64,000 nt of DNA, taken from NCBI RefSeq assembly GCF_018141545.1, contig NZ_CP064356.1, positions 2,679,001-2,743,000 of the forward strand, read 5' to 3'. The notes under the pieces were generated by a model. That model searched no databases, had not been told where the DNA came from, and saw nothing but the letters and a program-made list of their open reading frames with translations. This document shows positions 42,344-50,650 of this stretch, one piece after another. Numbering within the stretch: position 1 is the stretch's first letter; each line of letters opens with the position of its first letter. The translations under genes and the position numbers were made by a program. Origin of the DNA: Miltoncostaea oceani. GTDB taxonomy: Bacteria; Actinomycetota; Thermoleophilia; Miltoncostaeales; Miltoncostaeaceae.

Positions 42344-43122
42344 CAGGTCACGAATCCGCGGACGAGGGATTCGGAGACCAGATGCCATCCGTCGACCAGG
42401 ACGAACAGCAGGATCTTGAACGGCAGGGAGATGATCACCGGGGGCAGCATCACCATGCCCATGCTCATCACGGTCGACGCGATGACCATGTCGATGATGA
42501 GGAACGGGATCAGGATCAGGAAGCCGATCTCGAAGGCCGTCTTCAGCTCGGAGAGCACGAACGCCGGGATCAGGACGGTGGTCGGGACGTCGGCCCGGGT
42601 CTTCGGGCGCTCCTCCTTCGAGAGCTCGGTGAACAACGCCAGGTCGCGCTGGTCGACCTGCTTGAACATGAAGTCGCGGATCGGCGCCTCCGCCCGCTTC
42701 AACGCCTCGCCCTCGTCGATCTTCTTCTCGAGCAGGGGCTGGAGGGCCGTGTCGTTGATGGCCGTGAACGTCGGGCCCATCACGAACAGGCTGAGGAACA
42801 ACGCGATGCCGACGAGCACCTGGTTCGGGGGCATCGACGGCGTGCCGAGGGCGTTCCGGACGAAGCCGAGCACGATGATGATCCGCGTGAAGCTGGTCAT
42901 CATGATCAGGATCGACGGCGCGAGGCTGAGGACCGTGAGCAGCGCGAGGAGCTGGAGGGAGGTCGAGACCTCCCCGTCCCGGCTGTCGAGGTTCAGGTTG
43001 ATGCCGGGGGCCGCGGCCGCGACGGCGGGCCAGACGATGCAGGCCAGCGCCATCAGGACCGGCGACAGGTAGAAGCCGCGGCGCAGCCAGCGGCGGCGAC
43101 GGGTCTTCGGCGGCGGGGGCAT
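42343..43122 (-). CDS. fliP: Flagellar export gate protein FliP
   Basis: The 259-residue protein has a basic start and cleavable-looking signal (VLMALACIVWPAVAAAAP), then the FliP core: LSLAPSILIMMTSFTRIIIV, LGTPSMPPNQVLVGIALFLS and the C-terminal KTAFEIGFLILIPFLIIDMV. The frame also runs back in high-GC3 codons to a CTG at 43203 that overlaps the fliO stop as CTGA; 27 more residues would result. ATG at 43122 is kept because no ribosome site precedes the CTG. Confidence 0.95.
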   Translation of the reverse strand: MPPPPKTRRRRWLRRGFYLSPVLMALACIVWPAVAAAAPGINLNLDSRDGEVSTSLQLLALLTVLSLAPSILIMMTSFTRIIIVLGFVRNALGTPSMPPNQVLVGIALFLSLFVMGPTFTAINDTALQPLLEKKIDEGEALKRAEAPIRDFMFKQVDQRDLALFTELSKEERPKTRADVPTTVLIPAFVLSELKTAFEIGFLILIPFLIIDMVIASTVMSMGMVMLPPVIISLPFKILLFVLVDGWHLVSESLVRGFVT

Positions 43123-43199
43123 CGCCGCGACGATCCGCTCGCGCAGCGTCGGCAGCGGGTGCCGCAGCCGGGCCGCCGGGGGGATGGCGCCGCCGGTGC

Positions 43200-43859
43200 T
43201 CAGCGTCGCGTGGTGAGCGCGCGGAGGCGCTCGACGAGGGTGGCGTCGGTGGCGGCGGCCGCCGCGCGGGCGCGGGTGTCGGTGCCTCCCCCCCAGGGGG
43301 CGGAGGGGCCGGCGCCGGGGCGCTCCGGTGGCGTCGCCATGTCGACCAGCGCGGCCGACTCCTCGATGCCGAGCCGCGCGAGGGAGGTGACGCTCTGGTC
43401 GGTCGAGCCGATCAGGACGAGCTCCTCACCGACGCGCACGAGGTGGAGGGAGCGGTTCGGCCCGAGGGGGGTGGTGGTGACCACGTCGATCAGCGACGGG
43501 CCCTTCTCCTCCAGGGCGGGGTACCGCGAGCGCTGGATGCGCTTCAGCACGAACCAGACGACGGCGATGAGCCCCATGACGACGACGAGGCCGATGCCGA
43601 GGCGCAGCATGGTGCCGCCGCCCTCGCCCGACAGGGCGGTGGGGGCGGCCGAGCCCTCGGGGATCGGGAGGGTCTCGGGGTCGACGGGGGTCGTGCCGGT
43701 CCCCCCCTGCGCCGCCGCGGGGAGGGCCGAGAGCGCCATCGCCATGAGGAACGCGGCGATCGCGAGGGCCCACCCGGCCGCGGTCCGCGGGGGTGAGGGG
43801 CGCATCCGGCGCCGCAGGGGTGAAGGCGATCCGTGCCTGGTCGGGGTGGGGGTGACCAT
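43200..43859 (-). CDS. fliO: Flagellar biosynthesis protein FliO
   Basis: The 219-residue protein has a signal-like first helix (AAGWALAIAAFLMAMALSAL), a periplasmic linker, a second helix (MLRLGIGLVVVMGLIAVVWF) and the cytosolic FliO domain with NRSLHLVRVGEELVLIGST. FliO helps assemble the FliP ring. The start is GTG at 43859 or ATG at 43805 (MRPSPPRTAAG). It follows the second cheY by 42 bases. Confidence 0.85.
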   Translation of the reverse strand: MVTPTPTRHGSPSPLRRRMRPSPPRTAAGWALAIAAFLMAMALSALPAAAQGGTGTTPVDPETLPIPEGSAAPTALSGEGGGTMLRLGIGLVVVMGLIAVVWFVLKRIQRSRYPALEEKGPSLIDVVTTTPLGPNRSLHLVRVGEELVLIGSTDQSVTSLARLGIEESAALVDMATPPERPGAGPSAPWGGGTDTRARAAAAATDATLVERLRALTTRR

Positions 43860-43901
43860 GGCGGTGGGCGCCGGCGAGCCGGCGCGGGCGGGGCTGGGGC
43901 G

Positions 43902-44261
43902 CTAGGCGAGCGCCTTCGTGACGGCCTCGAGGACGCGGTCCGGCTGGAACGGCTTCACGATGAAGTCACGCGCCCCCGCCTGGATCGACTCGATCACCAT
44001 CGACTGCTGACCCATCGCCGAGCACATCACCACCCGCGCCGAGGGGTCGGCGCCGCGGATCTCCTTGAGGGCCGCGAGGCCGTCCATCTCCGGCATCGTG
44101 ATGTCCATCGTCGTCAGGTCCGGCGACAGCTCCCGGTACTTGGCGACGGCGACCTGGCCGTTCTCGGCCTCGCCGACGATGTCGTAGCCGGCCTCGGTGA
44201 GGATGTTCTTGATCATCATCCGCATGAAGGCGGCGTCATCGGCGATCAGGACACTGGGCAT
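43902..44261 (-). CDS. cheY: Chemotaxis response regulator CheY (copy 2)
   Basis: The 119-residue protein is identical by eye to the copy at 31883, with the same Asp8-Asp9 pair, phospho-Asp53 and Lys in FIVKPFQ. The genes differ only by a few silent changes near the 3' end and at two inner codons, while the upstream leaders have diverged except for the promoter core. It sits between fliY and fliO and has its own sigma-28-like promoter. Such identity suggests recent duplication or ongoing gene conversion. Confidence 0.96.
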   Translation of the reverse strand: MPSVLIADDAAFMRMMIKNILTEAGYDIVGEAENGQVAVAKYRELSPDLTTMDITMPEMDGLAALKEIRGADPSARVVMCSAMGQQSMVIESIQAGARDFIVKPFQPDRVLEAVTKALA

Positions 44262-44303
44262 TCGACGTGACCTCGGTCGTGTTCGGGGCGGGGCTGACTG
44301 CGG

Positions 44304-44329
44304 TATCGGTCGGCGCGGGCCGGACTTGA
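44304..44329 (-). promoter_or_regulatory. Sigma-28-like promoter of second cheY
   Basis: Minus strand TCAA-N16-CCGATA, with the flanking bases GTC and CGCCGA shared with the promoter of the other cheY gene. It lies 43 bases before the start and between the fliY stop and cheY, so cheY-fliO-fliP-fliQ-fliR can be read from it. Confidence 0.8.
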
Positions 44330-44346
44330 CCCCGGGGCGCGCACGT

Positions 44347-45459
44347 TCACTCGTCGCCGGCGGCGAGGCCCCGGAGGCGCTTGGCCTGGCTGGCGACGTC
44401 GGTGATGCGGACGCCGAACTCCTCGTCGATCACGACGACCTCGCCGCGGGCGATCTGCTTGCCGTTGACGAGGACGTCCACCGGCTCGCCGGCGAGCTTG
44501 TCGAGCTCGACGATGGAGCCGGGCACCAGCTCGAGGACGTTGCGGATGCGCATCTGGGCGCGTCCCAGCTCGACCGTGACCTGGAGGGGGACGTCGAGCA
44601 GGAGGCTGATGTCGCTCCCTCCCGGCGACGAGGGCATCTCGTCGAGCGACGGGAACGTGACGGGCTGGGCGACGGGGACCGGCACGGCGTGCAGGTGGCG
44701 GTCGTCGTCGCCGGGCTCCCCGGCCGGCGCGGCGTCGGGCGCCGTGGCGGCGGCGGGGGCGGCGGCGGGCTGCAGCAGGCCGTCCACGAGGGACCGGGCG
44801 AACGGCACCGGCATGAGCTGCATCAGCGTCGTGTCGAGGAGGTCCTCGACGCGGAGCTGGAAGGAGCAGCGGACGATGTCGCCCTCGAGGCCGAGGTCGA
44901 GGCCGCCGGCCTCGGAGGCGAGGTCGATGATCGCCACCGACGGCGCGGAGATGTCGACGCGGTGCCCGGCCATCTCGGCCATGGCGGTCGAGGCGCTCCC
45001 CATCATCTGGTTCATCGCCTCGCCGATGGCGGAGGTGTGGAGCTCGGACAGCTCGTCCGACGCGACGCCGGCGCCGCCCATCATGAGGTCGGCGACGACC
45101 GACGCGTCGCGCTGGGTGAGCACGAACACGTTGCGGCCCGCGAGGCCCTCGGTGTACTCGATGACGACGACGACCGCGGGGGTGTCGAAGTGGGTGCGCA
45201 GCTCGTCCTCGTCGACCTTCGCCACGGTGGGCGTGGTGATCTGGACCTGGTGCCCGAGGAGCGTGCTGAGCGCGGTGGCGGCGCTCGACATGCAGATGTT
45301 GCCGACCTCGCCGATGGTGTCGATCTCGCTCGGGGTGAGCCAGTCGGCGTCGGGGGCGTCGGCGGCCTCCGGGGTGTCGGACGCGTCCGGGTCGGCGCCG
45401 GCGGCGGCCCCGGCCATGAGGGCGTCGATCTCCTCCTGGGAGAGGCTTCCCTCGCTCAT
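44347..45459 (-). CDS. fliY: Flagellar switch protein FliY (CheC-FliN fusion)
   Basis: The 370-residue protein starts with the CheY-P docking peptide SLSQEEIDALMAG, then a CheC-like phosphatase domain (IDTIGEVGNICMSSAATALS and IGEAMNQMMGSASTAMAEMA, both with ExxN centres), a Pro/Ala linker, and a C-terminal FliN (SpoA) domain (LLLDVPLQVTVELGRAQMRI, KLAGEPVDVLVNGKQIARGE). It forms the motor C ring and removes phosphate from CheY-P at the switch. Its start overlaps the fliM stop by 4 bases. Confidence 0.94.
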   Translation of the reverse strand: MSEGSLSQEEIDALMAGAAAGADPDASDTPEAADAPDADWLTPSEIDTIGEVGNICMSSAATALSTLLGHQVQITTPTVAKVDEDELRTHFDTPAVVVVIEYTEGLAGRNVFVLTQRDASVVADLMMGGAGVASDELSELHTSAIGEAMNQMMGSASTAMAEMAGHRVDISAPSVAIIDLASEAGGLDLGLEGDIVRCSFQLRVEDLLDTTLMQLMPVPFARSLVDGLLQPAAAPAAATAPDAAPAGEPGDDDRHLHAVPVPVAQPVTFPSLDEMPSSPGGSDISLLLDVPLQVTVELGRAQMRIRNVLELVPGSIVELDKLAGEPVDVLVNGKQIARGEVVVIDEEFGVRITDVASQAKRLRGLAAGDE

Positions 45460-46451
45460 GTCAGCGTCCTTTCGAGGTCCTCGATGCGACCGGTGATCTG
45501 CACGGCGGCGTGGCGGCCGCGTACCCCGGGCTGGGCGTGGAAGGCCTCGCGGCGACCGATGCGGACGACCGCGTCGGAGCCGGGGGCCACGGAGAGGGGG
45601 ATGACGTCCCCGGGGGCGAGGGCGAGCAGGTCGCCGACGTTCAGCTCGGCGGCGCCGAGCTCGACGCTGACGGGGATGCTGACCGAGCCGAGCTCGGTGG
45701 CGATGCCCTCGCGCATCTCGGGCGACGGGCCGGCGGTCAGCGCCGAGAAGTAGCTCTGGGCGGTGAACCGGTCCATCACCGGTTCGAGCACGAGGTACGG
45801 CACGCAGAGCGAGATCGACCCGGTCTGGGCGCCGATGCGCAGCTCGAAGGTGATCAGCACGACCATGTCCGACGGCGCGACGATCTGGGCGAACTGGGGG
45901 TTCATCTCGGTGCCGACCTTGCGGAACCGGGCGGGCACGACCGTCGACCAGGCCTCGCTGAACCCGCGGAGGAGGGTCTCGATGACGCCCCCGACGAGGG
46001 CGTGCTCGATCTCGGTGAGCTCCCGCGGCTTGGGCCGGTGGGTGCCGGGCCCGCCGACGAGGCGGTCGATGATCGAGAAGACGATGGGGAGGTTGACCTC
46101 GACGACGGCGTTGCCCTCGAGGGGCTCCATCGTCACGATCGTGATGAGGCTGGGGGCGGGCATCGAGTTGACGAACTCGCCGTAGGTCACCTGGTCGGCG
46201 GTGACCACCTCGATCTCCACCATCGCCCGGAGGGCGCCGGAGAGCTGGGTCTGCGCGGACCGGCAGAAGGTGTCGTGGAGCAGCTCGATGGTGCGGAGCT
46301 GGTCCTTCGAGAACTTGCTCGGGCGCAGGAAGTCGAAGGGGCGCACCTGTGGCTCGTCGGCCACCTCGTGCATCTGGGTCGTGTCGAGGTCCCCGCTCGA
46401 CATCGCCGACAGCAGGGCATCGATCTCGCTCTGTGAGAGGACCTCCGACAC
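45456..46451 (-). CDS. fliM: Flagellar switch protein FliM
   Basis: The 331-residue protein begins with the CheY-P binding peptide VLSQSEIDALLSAMSSG, then the middle CheC-like domain (VRPFDFLRPSKFSKDQLRTI, the family hallmark) and a C-terminal SpoA domain (ISVELGAAELNV-like PVSVELGAAELNVGDLLAL). The frame opens at 46520, but the docking peptide sets the start at GTG 46451. A sigma-28-like -10 ends only 8 bases before this GTG, so the mRNA may be leaderless. Confidence 0.95.
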   Translation of the reverse strand: MSEVLSQSEIDALLSAMSSGDLDTTQMHEVADEPQVRPFDFLRPSKFSKDQLRTIELLHDTFCRSAQTQLSGALRAMVEIEVVTADQVTYGEFVNSMPAPSLITIVTMEPLEGNAVVEVNLPIVFSIIDRLVGGPGTHRPKPRELTEIEHALVGGVIETLLRGFSEAWSTVVPARFRKVGTEMNPQFAQIVAPSDMVVLITFELRIGAQTGSISLCVPYLVLEPVMDRFTAQSYFSALTAGPSPEMREGIATELGSVSIPVSVELGAAELNVGDLLALAPGDVIPLSVAPGSDAVVRIGRREAFHAQPGVRGRHAAVQITGRIEDLERTLT

Positions 46452-46459
46452 GATCTCAC

Positions 46460-46485
46460 CATCGGCCGGACCCCCGGATAGTTGA
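46460..46485 (-). promoter_or_regulatory. Sigma-28-like promoter of fliM-fliY
   Basis: Minus strand TCAA-N16-CCGATG, one base off at the last -10 position. It lies so near the fliM GTG that transcription would begin at or next to the start codon. Confidence 0.6.
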
Positions 46486-46574
46486 GCCCCCGGCCCCCGC
46501 GGACGGGGGTCCTCCGACACGGTCGCGGGGCGTTACCCTTCCGTCCGATACGCAGCGGCGAGTTCGAGGGCGGC

Positions 46575-47003
46575 ATGTCGACGCAGCGGGCCGGTGTGGA
46601 CGGAGCAGAGCGGTACTTCACAGCACTCGGGGCCGATCCCGCCGAGATCGCCGAGGTGCGATCGGCCGTGCGCGGGATCGCGGAGCGCGGCGGCTTCTCC
46701 GATCGCGCCGCCGATCTGGTGCTCGCCCTCGACGAGGTGCTCGCGAACGCCCAGGAGCACGGGCGCCCGCCGATCGAGGTGAGCTGCTGGATCGACGGGC
46801 GCGTCGTCGTCGAGGTGACGGACGTCGGCGGCGGCTTCGACCGCGCCCGGGTGTGGGGCACGCACCCCCCCGAGCCGTACGGCCCCCGCGGCCGCGGGTT
46901 GTGGATCACCCGTCAGCTCACCGACCTCGTGTCGATCCTGTCCGACGGCGGCGGCACCCGGGTCCGCCTCGAGCTGTCCCCCGACCCCCACATCGGGGCC
47001 TGA
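46575..47003 (+). CDS. Anti-sigma-factor-type serine kinase (RsbW-like ATPase)
   Basis: The 142-residue protein has a GHKL ATPase fold of the RsbW/SpoIIAB type: the N box VLALDEVLANAQEHGRPPIE, the G1 box VEVTDVGGGFD and the G2 region GPRGRGLWITRQLTD. Such proteins bind a sigma factor or phosphorylate an anti-anti-sigma partner; no partner gene is adjacent. GAGGG lies 5 bases before the ATG. It is divergent from fliM, so a link to flagellar sigma control is possible but only from position. Confidence 0.82.
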   Translation: MSTQRAGVDGAERYFTALGADPAEIAEVRSAVRGIAERGGFSDRAADLVLALDEVLANAQEHGRPPIEVSCWIDGRVVVEVTDVGGGFDRARVWGTHPPEPYGPRGRGLWITRQLTDLVSILSDGGGTRVRLELSPDPHIGA

Positions 47004-47013
47004 CGGGCGGGGT

Positions 47014-47946
47014 CTAGCGGTAGCGGCGCAGCAGGGCCCGCAGCGTCGAGCCGTTCGCGAACCCCACCCGGGGTGCGATCTGGTCGACCCCGTCGCCCGT
47101 CGTCGCCTGCAGGTGCGCCGCCCGCTCGACGCGGAGGCGCTGCACGAGGCCCAGCGGTGACAAGCCGAGCATGCGCTGCACGCGGCGCTCCAGCGTCCGC
47201 CGGCTGGTGCCGATCGCCCGTGCCGCGGCGGCGATGTCCATGGGCGCGCCGAGGTGCGCCCGGACGTGGTCCTCGAAGGCACGCACGATCGGGTCGTCGT
47301 GTTCCAGGTGGCCGATGGCGATGTACGCGCTCTGGGCGGGTCGCTGGTCGGCCAGCATCATCCGGCTCGTCAGGTCGGCGAGCGCCGGGCTGTGGCGGCG
47401 CAGGAGCGCGAGGGCGAGGTCGATGTGACCGAAGGCCGCCCCGGCCGTCATCGCCCGGCGGTCCGTGACGACCATGGCGTCGAGGTCGAGGTCGACCCGG
47501 GGGTAGCGCGTGCGGAAGCCTGCGCCGAGCCACCAGCTGGTGGTGGCCCGGCCGCCGTCGAGCAGGCCGGTCTCCGCGAGGACGAACGCCCCGGTGCACG
47601 CCGCCGCGAGCCGCACCCCGCGCGCGCCCGCGTCCGTGACCGCGCCCACGAGGCTCCGGACGTCGGGGCGCGCCAGGGCCGCGACGGTGTCGTCGGTGGT
47701 GAACGTCCCGAGGGCGCAGACGACGACCACGTCGAACGAGGGGAGGTCGCCGAGTCCCGCGTCGGCGACGAGCACCATCCCGGAGCTGGTCGCGACCCGC
47801 GAGGTCACCCCGACCACGCGGACGTCGATCGCCGGGATCGCCGGGTCGAGCCGGGCGCGGAGCGCGTCGGCCGTCTGGAGGACGTCGAGGACCGACATCA
47901 CACCGATGCCGATGCAGCCGTCCACCGCCGCGAGGCCGATGCGCAT
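47014..47946 (-). CDS. GlxA-like AraC-family regulator (DJ-1/PfpI domain)
   Basis: The 310-residue regulator has an N-terminal glutamine-amidotransferase-like DJ-1 domain (LAAACTGAFVLAETGLLDGG with Cys in the nucleophile-elbow position) and a C-terminal AraC helix-turn-helix pair (IAAAARAIGTSRRTLERRVQ, PLGLVQRLRVERAAHLQATT). The frame opens at 48246, but ATG at 47946 (MRIGLAAVDG) is the domain start. It is divergent from the small monooxygenase at 48052 and may control it. Confidence 0.9.
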   Translation of the reverse strand: MRIGLAAVDGCIGIGVMSVLDVLQTADALRARLDPAIPAIDVRVVGVTSRVATSSGMVLVADAGLGDLPSFDVVVVCALGTFTTDDTVAALARPDVRSLVGAVTDAGARGVRLAAACTGAFVLAETGLLDGGRATTSWWLGAGFRTRYPRVDLDLDAMVVTDRRAMTAGAAFGHIDLALALLRRHSPALADLTSRMMLADQRPAQSAYIAIGHLEHDDPIVRAFEDHVRAHLGAPMDIAAAARAIGTSRRTLERRVQRMLGLSPLGLVQRLRVERAAHLQATTGDGVDQIAPRVGFANGSTLRALLRRYR

Positions 47947-48051
47947 GGCGCAAACGATAGCGGAGCAGTCGTATACGCCACTCGACCGCCCCGCCCCGGT
48001 GCGCGACGCTGCTCGCCGGGGGCACCCGCCCCCGCAACCGAGGAGATCCAA

Positions 48052-48345
48052 ATGATCACCGTCGCACTCGTCGTCAAGCTCACCGCGAAGCCGGAGACCG
48101 CGGAGGAGGTCGGTCGCTTCCTCGCCGGCGCGTTGCCGCTCGCCCAGGACGAGCCGGGCACGACCGTGTGGTACGCGTTGAGGACCGATGACGTGACGTT
48201 CTGGATCGTCGACGCCTTCCCGGGGGACGCGGAGCGGCAGACGCACCTGTCGGGCCCGATCGCGGAGGCGCTGATGGCGAACGCCGATCGCCTGCTCGCC
48301 GCCCCCCCCGAGATCCTCCCCGCCGACGTGCTCGCCGCGAAGTGA
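48052..48345 (+). CDS. Antibiotic biosynthesis monooxygenase-type (ABM) protein
   Basis: This 97-residue dimeric ferredoxin-like protein matches the ABM/YgiN family: ITVALVVKLTAKPETAEEVG, EPGTTVWYALRTDDVTFWIV, then DAFPGDAERQTHLSG with the conserved His. Members oxidise quinols or small aromatics without cofactor, or simply bind them. A strong AGGAG ribosome site precedes the ATG. It is divergent from a GlxA-like regulator. Confidence 0.88.
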   Translation: MITVALVVKLTAKPETAEEVGRFLAGALPLAQDEPGTTVWYALRTDDVTFWIVDAFPGDAERQTHLSGPIAEALMANADRLLAAPPEILPADVLAAK

Positions 48346-48351
48346 GCGGCG

Positions 48352-48383
48352 CCTCCCCGGCGGCGCGTCAGTCGCCGGGGAGG
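48352..48383. terminator. Hairpin between convergent ABM and SDR genes
   Basis: CCTCCCCGGCG and CGCCGGGGAGG form a perfect 11-base-pair stem with a 10-base loop that spans the SDR stop and lies 6 bases after the ABM stop. It is placed to end both transcripts. Confidence 0.65.
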
Positions 48384-49258
48384 GGCAGCGCCACGCCGGT
48401 CATCGCCTCGGACGCCTCCCAGAGGCGCCGGGCCACGTCGGGGTCGAGGGCGCGTGACGCGGGCACCTCGAGGCGGGGGGCGCCCGCGCGCGCACCGGGA
48501 CCGTCGGGGCCGTAGAGCCCGCCGGGGAGGACGTCGGGGTCGGTGGCGGCGTGGAGGAGGGGGCGCGCCCCGCCCGCGGGGGTCTGGCCGCGGAGGCGCA
48601 GCAGGAGCGCGAGCCCCCACCCGGCGGGGCCGGCGCCGTGGCCGCCGAGGCCGGTCGACGCGAGGCCGGGGTGGGCGGCGACGCTGACGATGCCGAGGCC
48701 CGCGGCGGCGCAGCGGCGTTCGAGCTCGACGGCGAAGAGGAGGTTGGCGAGCTTCGACGCGCGGTAGGCGGGCCACGCCCGGCCGCGCCGTGGGCCGGCG
48801 AGGCGTTCCGGGTCGACGCGGCCGCGGCGGTGGACGACGCTCGTGACCGTCACGACGCGGCCGCCGGGGCGGCGGAGCAGCGCCGGGGCGAGCAGGAGCG
48901 TGAGGGCGAAGTGGCCGAGGTGGTTCACTCCCATCGCGACGTCGGCCCCCCACGCCGTCGCCCCCCGGGCGCCGCCGACGACGCCCGCGTTGGCGACGAG
49001 GAGGTCGAGCGGGCCGTCACCCCATGCCGCGACGAGGGCGTGCACGGAGGCGGGGTCGCCCAGGTCGAGGGCCAGGGCGACCGGTGGCGGGGCGGCGGGG
49101 GCGGCGGCGCGCACCCGCGCGGCGGCGTGCCGGCCGCGCTCCACGTCGCGGCTCGTCATCAGCACGCGGTAGCCGGCCGTCGCCAGGCCCTCGGCGGTCG
49201 CGAGGCCGATGCCCGAGGAGGCGCCCGTGACGAGTGCGACCCGGGCCGGGGCCGTCAC
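48368..49258 (-). CDS. Short-chain dehydrogenase/reductase
   Basis: The 296-residue enzyme has the SDR cofactor motif TGASSGIG at residues 13-20, the NAG motif (LLVANAGVVGG), catalytic Ser in VTVTSVVHRRG and the YxxxK pair in YRASKLANLLF. The pattern resembles retinol-dehydrogenase-like SDRs that use NADP(H). Its start overlaps the stop of the MFS transporter gene by 4 bases, so the two are coupled. The substrate is unknown. Confidence 0.9.
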   Translation of the reverse strand: MTAPARVALVTGASSGIGLATAEGLATAGYRVLMTSRDVERGRHAAARVRAAAPAAPPPVALALDLGDPASVHALVAAWGDGPLDLLVANAGVVGGARGATAWGADVAMGVNHLGHFALTLLLAPALLRRPGGRVVTVTSVVHRRGRVDPERLAGPRRGRAWPAYRASKLANLLFAVELERRCAAAGLGIVSVAAHPGLASTGLGGHGAGPAGWGLALLLRLRGQTPAGGARPLLHAATDPDVLPGGLYGPDGPGARAGAPRLEVPASRALDPDVARRLWEASEAMTGVALPLPGD

Positions 49259-50622
49259 GCGGGCGTTCGCCGCAACGTGGGAGCGTCGTCGCGCCCCCGC
49301 CCCGCCCGCGACGTGGAGAGCGCCGCCGCGGTGACCAGGGACAGCAGGGCGGCCGCGAGCAGCACGACGAAGCCCGCCCGGAAGTCCCCCGACGCGGCGA
49401 CCGCGGCCGCCACGCCCGCCGCGGCGATGCCGCCCGTGTACCGCGAGGTCATGAAGACGCCGCTCGCGACGCCCACCATCCCGGCGGGGGCGGCCTCCGC
49501 CGCCGTCGTCTGCAGGGACGCCCCGGCCAGGCCGACGCCGAGCCCGGCGAGCGCGACGAGCGCGGCCGTCGAGGCCGTGGACGGCGACGCCGCCGCGATC
49601 ACGAGCCCCGCCGTCGCCGCGACGGTCATCGCCCCGCCCGCCAGCACGGGCGCCCGCCGTCCGAGGCGGTCGCTGAGGGCCCCCCCGACGGGCGAGACGA
49701 CCATCATCCCGACGGTCATCGCGCCGATCAGCAGCCCCGCGCCCGAGGGTCCCAGCCCCAGCTCGCGCTCAGCGAGTATCGGGACGATCAGCAGGAGCGA
49801 GTACATCACGAGGTTGTGCAGGAGGATGGTGGCCGTGGCGCCCACGTAGGGGCGGCGCGCGAACAGCGACAAGGCGACGAACGGGTCCCGGGCGCGCCGC
49901 TCGACGGCGACGAACAGCACGAGGAAGCCCACCGCGCAGGCCGCGGCCGGCAGCCACCGCTCCGGACCCTCCGTGACGAGGGTGAGGGTCGCGACCACCG
50001 CGCCCACGAAGCCCGTGAACGCCGCCGCACCCGGCAGGTCGATCCTCAGCCCCCGCACGGACGGTCCGGCCGCGTCGCGGGGCAGGGCCCGCAGGGACAG
50101 GAGGACCGCGACCCCGCCGACGACGATGTTGACCAGGAAGATCGCGCGCCAGCCCGACAGGGCGACGAGCCCGCCGCCGAGGACGGGCCCGATGGCCGCG
50201 GCGAGTCCCATGACGGTCCCGAACCACCCGAACATGCGCCCGCGGCTCCCCGACGGGACGATGTCGCGCAGCAGCGCGACCGCGCTGGGAGACATCAGCC
50301 CGCCGAAGAGCGCCTGCGCCATCCGGAGGGCGACGAGCGCCGCGAACCACGGCGCGGCGGCGGCGAGCGCGGACGCCGTCAGGAACGCGCCGAGGCCGAG
50401 GAGGAACGCGCGGCGGTGCCCCAGCGCGTCGCCGATGCGGCCCCCGAGCGGCTGCGCGATCGCCATCACCACGAGGTAGCCGCTGACGAGCCACGTCGCG
50501 GCCCCCACCGAGACGTCGAGGTCGTCCTCGATGTCCAGCAGGGCGACCGCGATCATCGTCGAGTTGAGCGGCATGAGGGCGGCGGCGGTGCAGAGGCCCG
50601 CCGCCGCCCGGCCCCGGCTCAC
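49255..50622 (-). CDS. MFS drug exporter (DHA2/EmrB-QacA type)
   Basis: The 455-residue membrane protein has the MFS motif A region GGRIGDALGHRRAFLLGLG after helix 2 and motif-C-like GLAAAIGPVLGGGLVALSGW in helix 5, the antiporter signature. The start segment LMPLNSTMIAVALLDIEDDL is typical of the 14-helix DHA2 drug exporters. It is upstream of and coupled to the SDR gene, and 28 bases downstream of the PEP-utilising gene, so export and modification of a toxic compound may be linked. Confidence 0.92.
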   Translation of the reverse strand: MSRGRAAAGLCTAAALMPLNSTMIAVALLDIEDDLDVSVGAATWLVSGYLVVMAIAQPLGGRIGDALGHRRAFLLGLGAFLTASALAAAAPWFAALVALRMAQALFGGLMSPSAVALLRDIVPSGSRGRMFGWFGTVMGLAAAIGPVLGGGLVALSGWRAIFLVNIVVGGVAVLLSLRALPRDAAGPSVRGLRIDLPGAAAFTGFVGAVVATLTLVTEGPERWLPAAACAVGFLVLFVAVERRARDPFVALSLFARRPYVGATATILLHNLVMYSLLLIVPILAERELGLGPSGAGLLIGAMTVGMMVVSPVGGALSDRLGRRAPVLAGGAMTVAATAGLVIAAASPSTASTAALVALAGLGVGLAGASLQTTAAEAAPAGMVGVASGVFMTSRYTGGIAAAGVAAAVAASGDFRAGFVVLLAAALLSLVTAAALSTSRAGRGRDDAPTLRRTPA

Positions 50623-50650
50623 GGCCGGCGCCCCCGCAGGGTGCGGGGCC

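Noticed and set aside
46520-46550. Plus-strand sigma-28 promoter for the RsbW-like gene (CCGATA at 46547)
   Set aside because: A -10-like CCGATA is present but no TCAA or TAAA lies 16 bases upstream.
49766-49800. TATCGG promoter word inside the MFS gene
   Set aside because: It is within coding sequence and has no -35 partner at the right distance.
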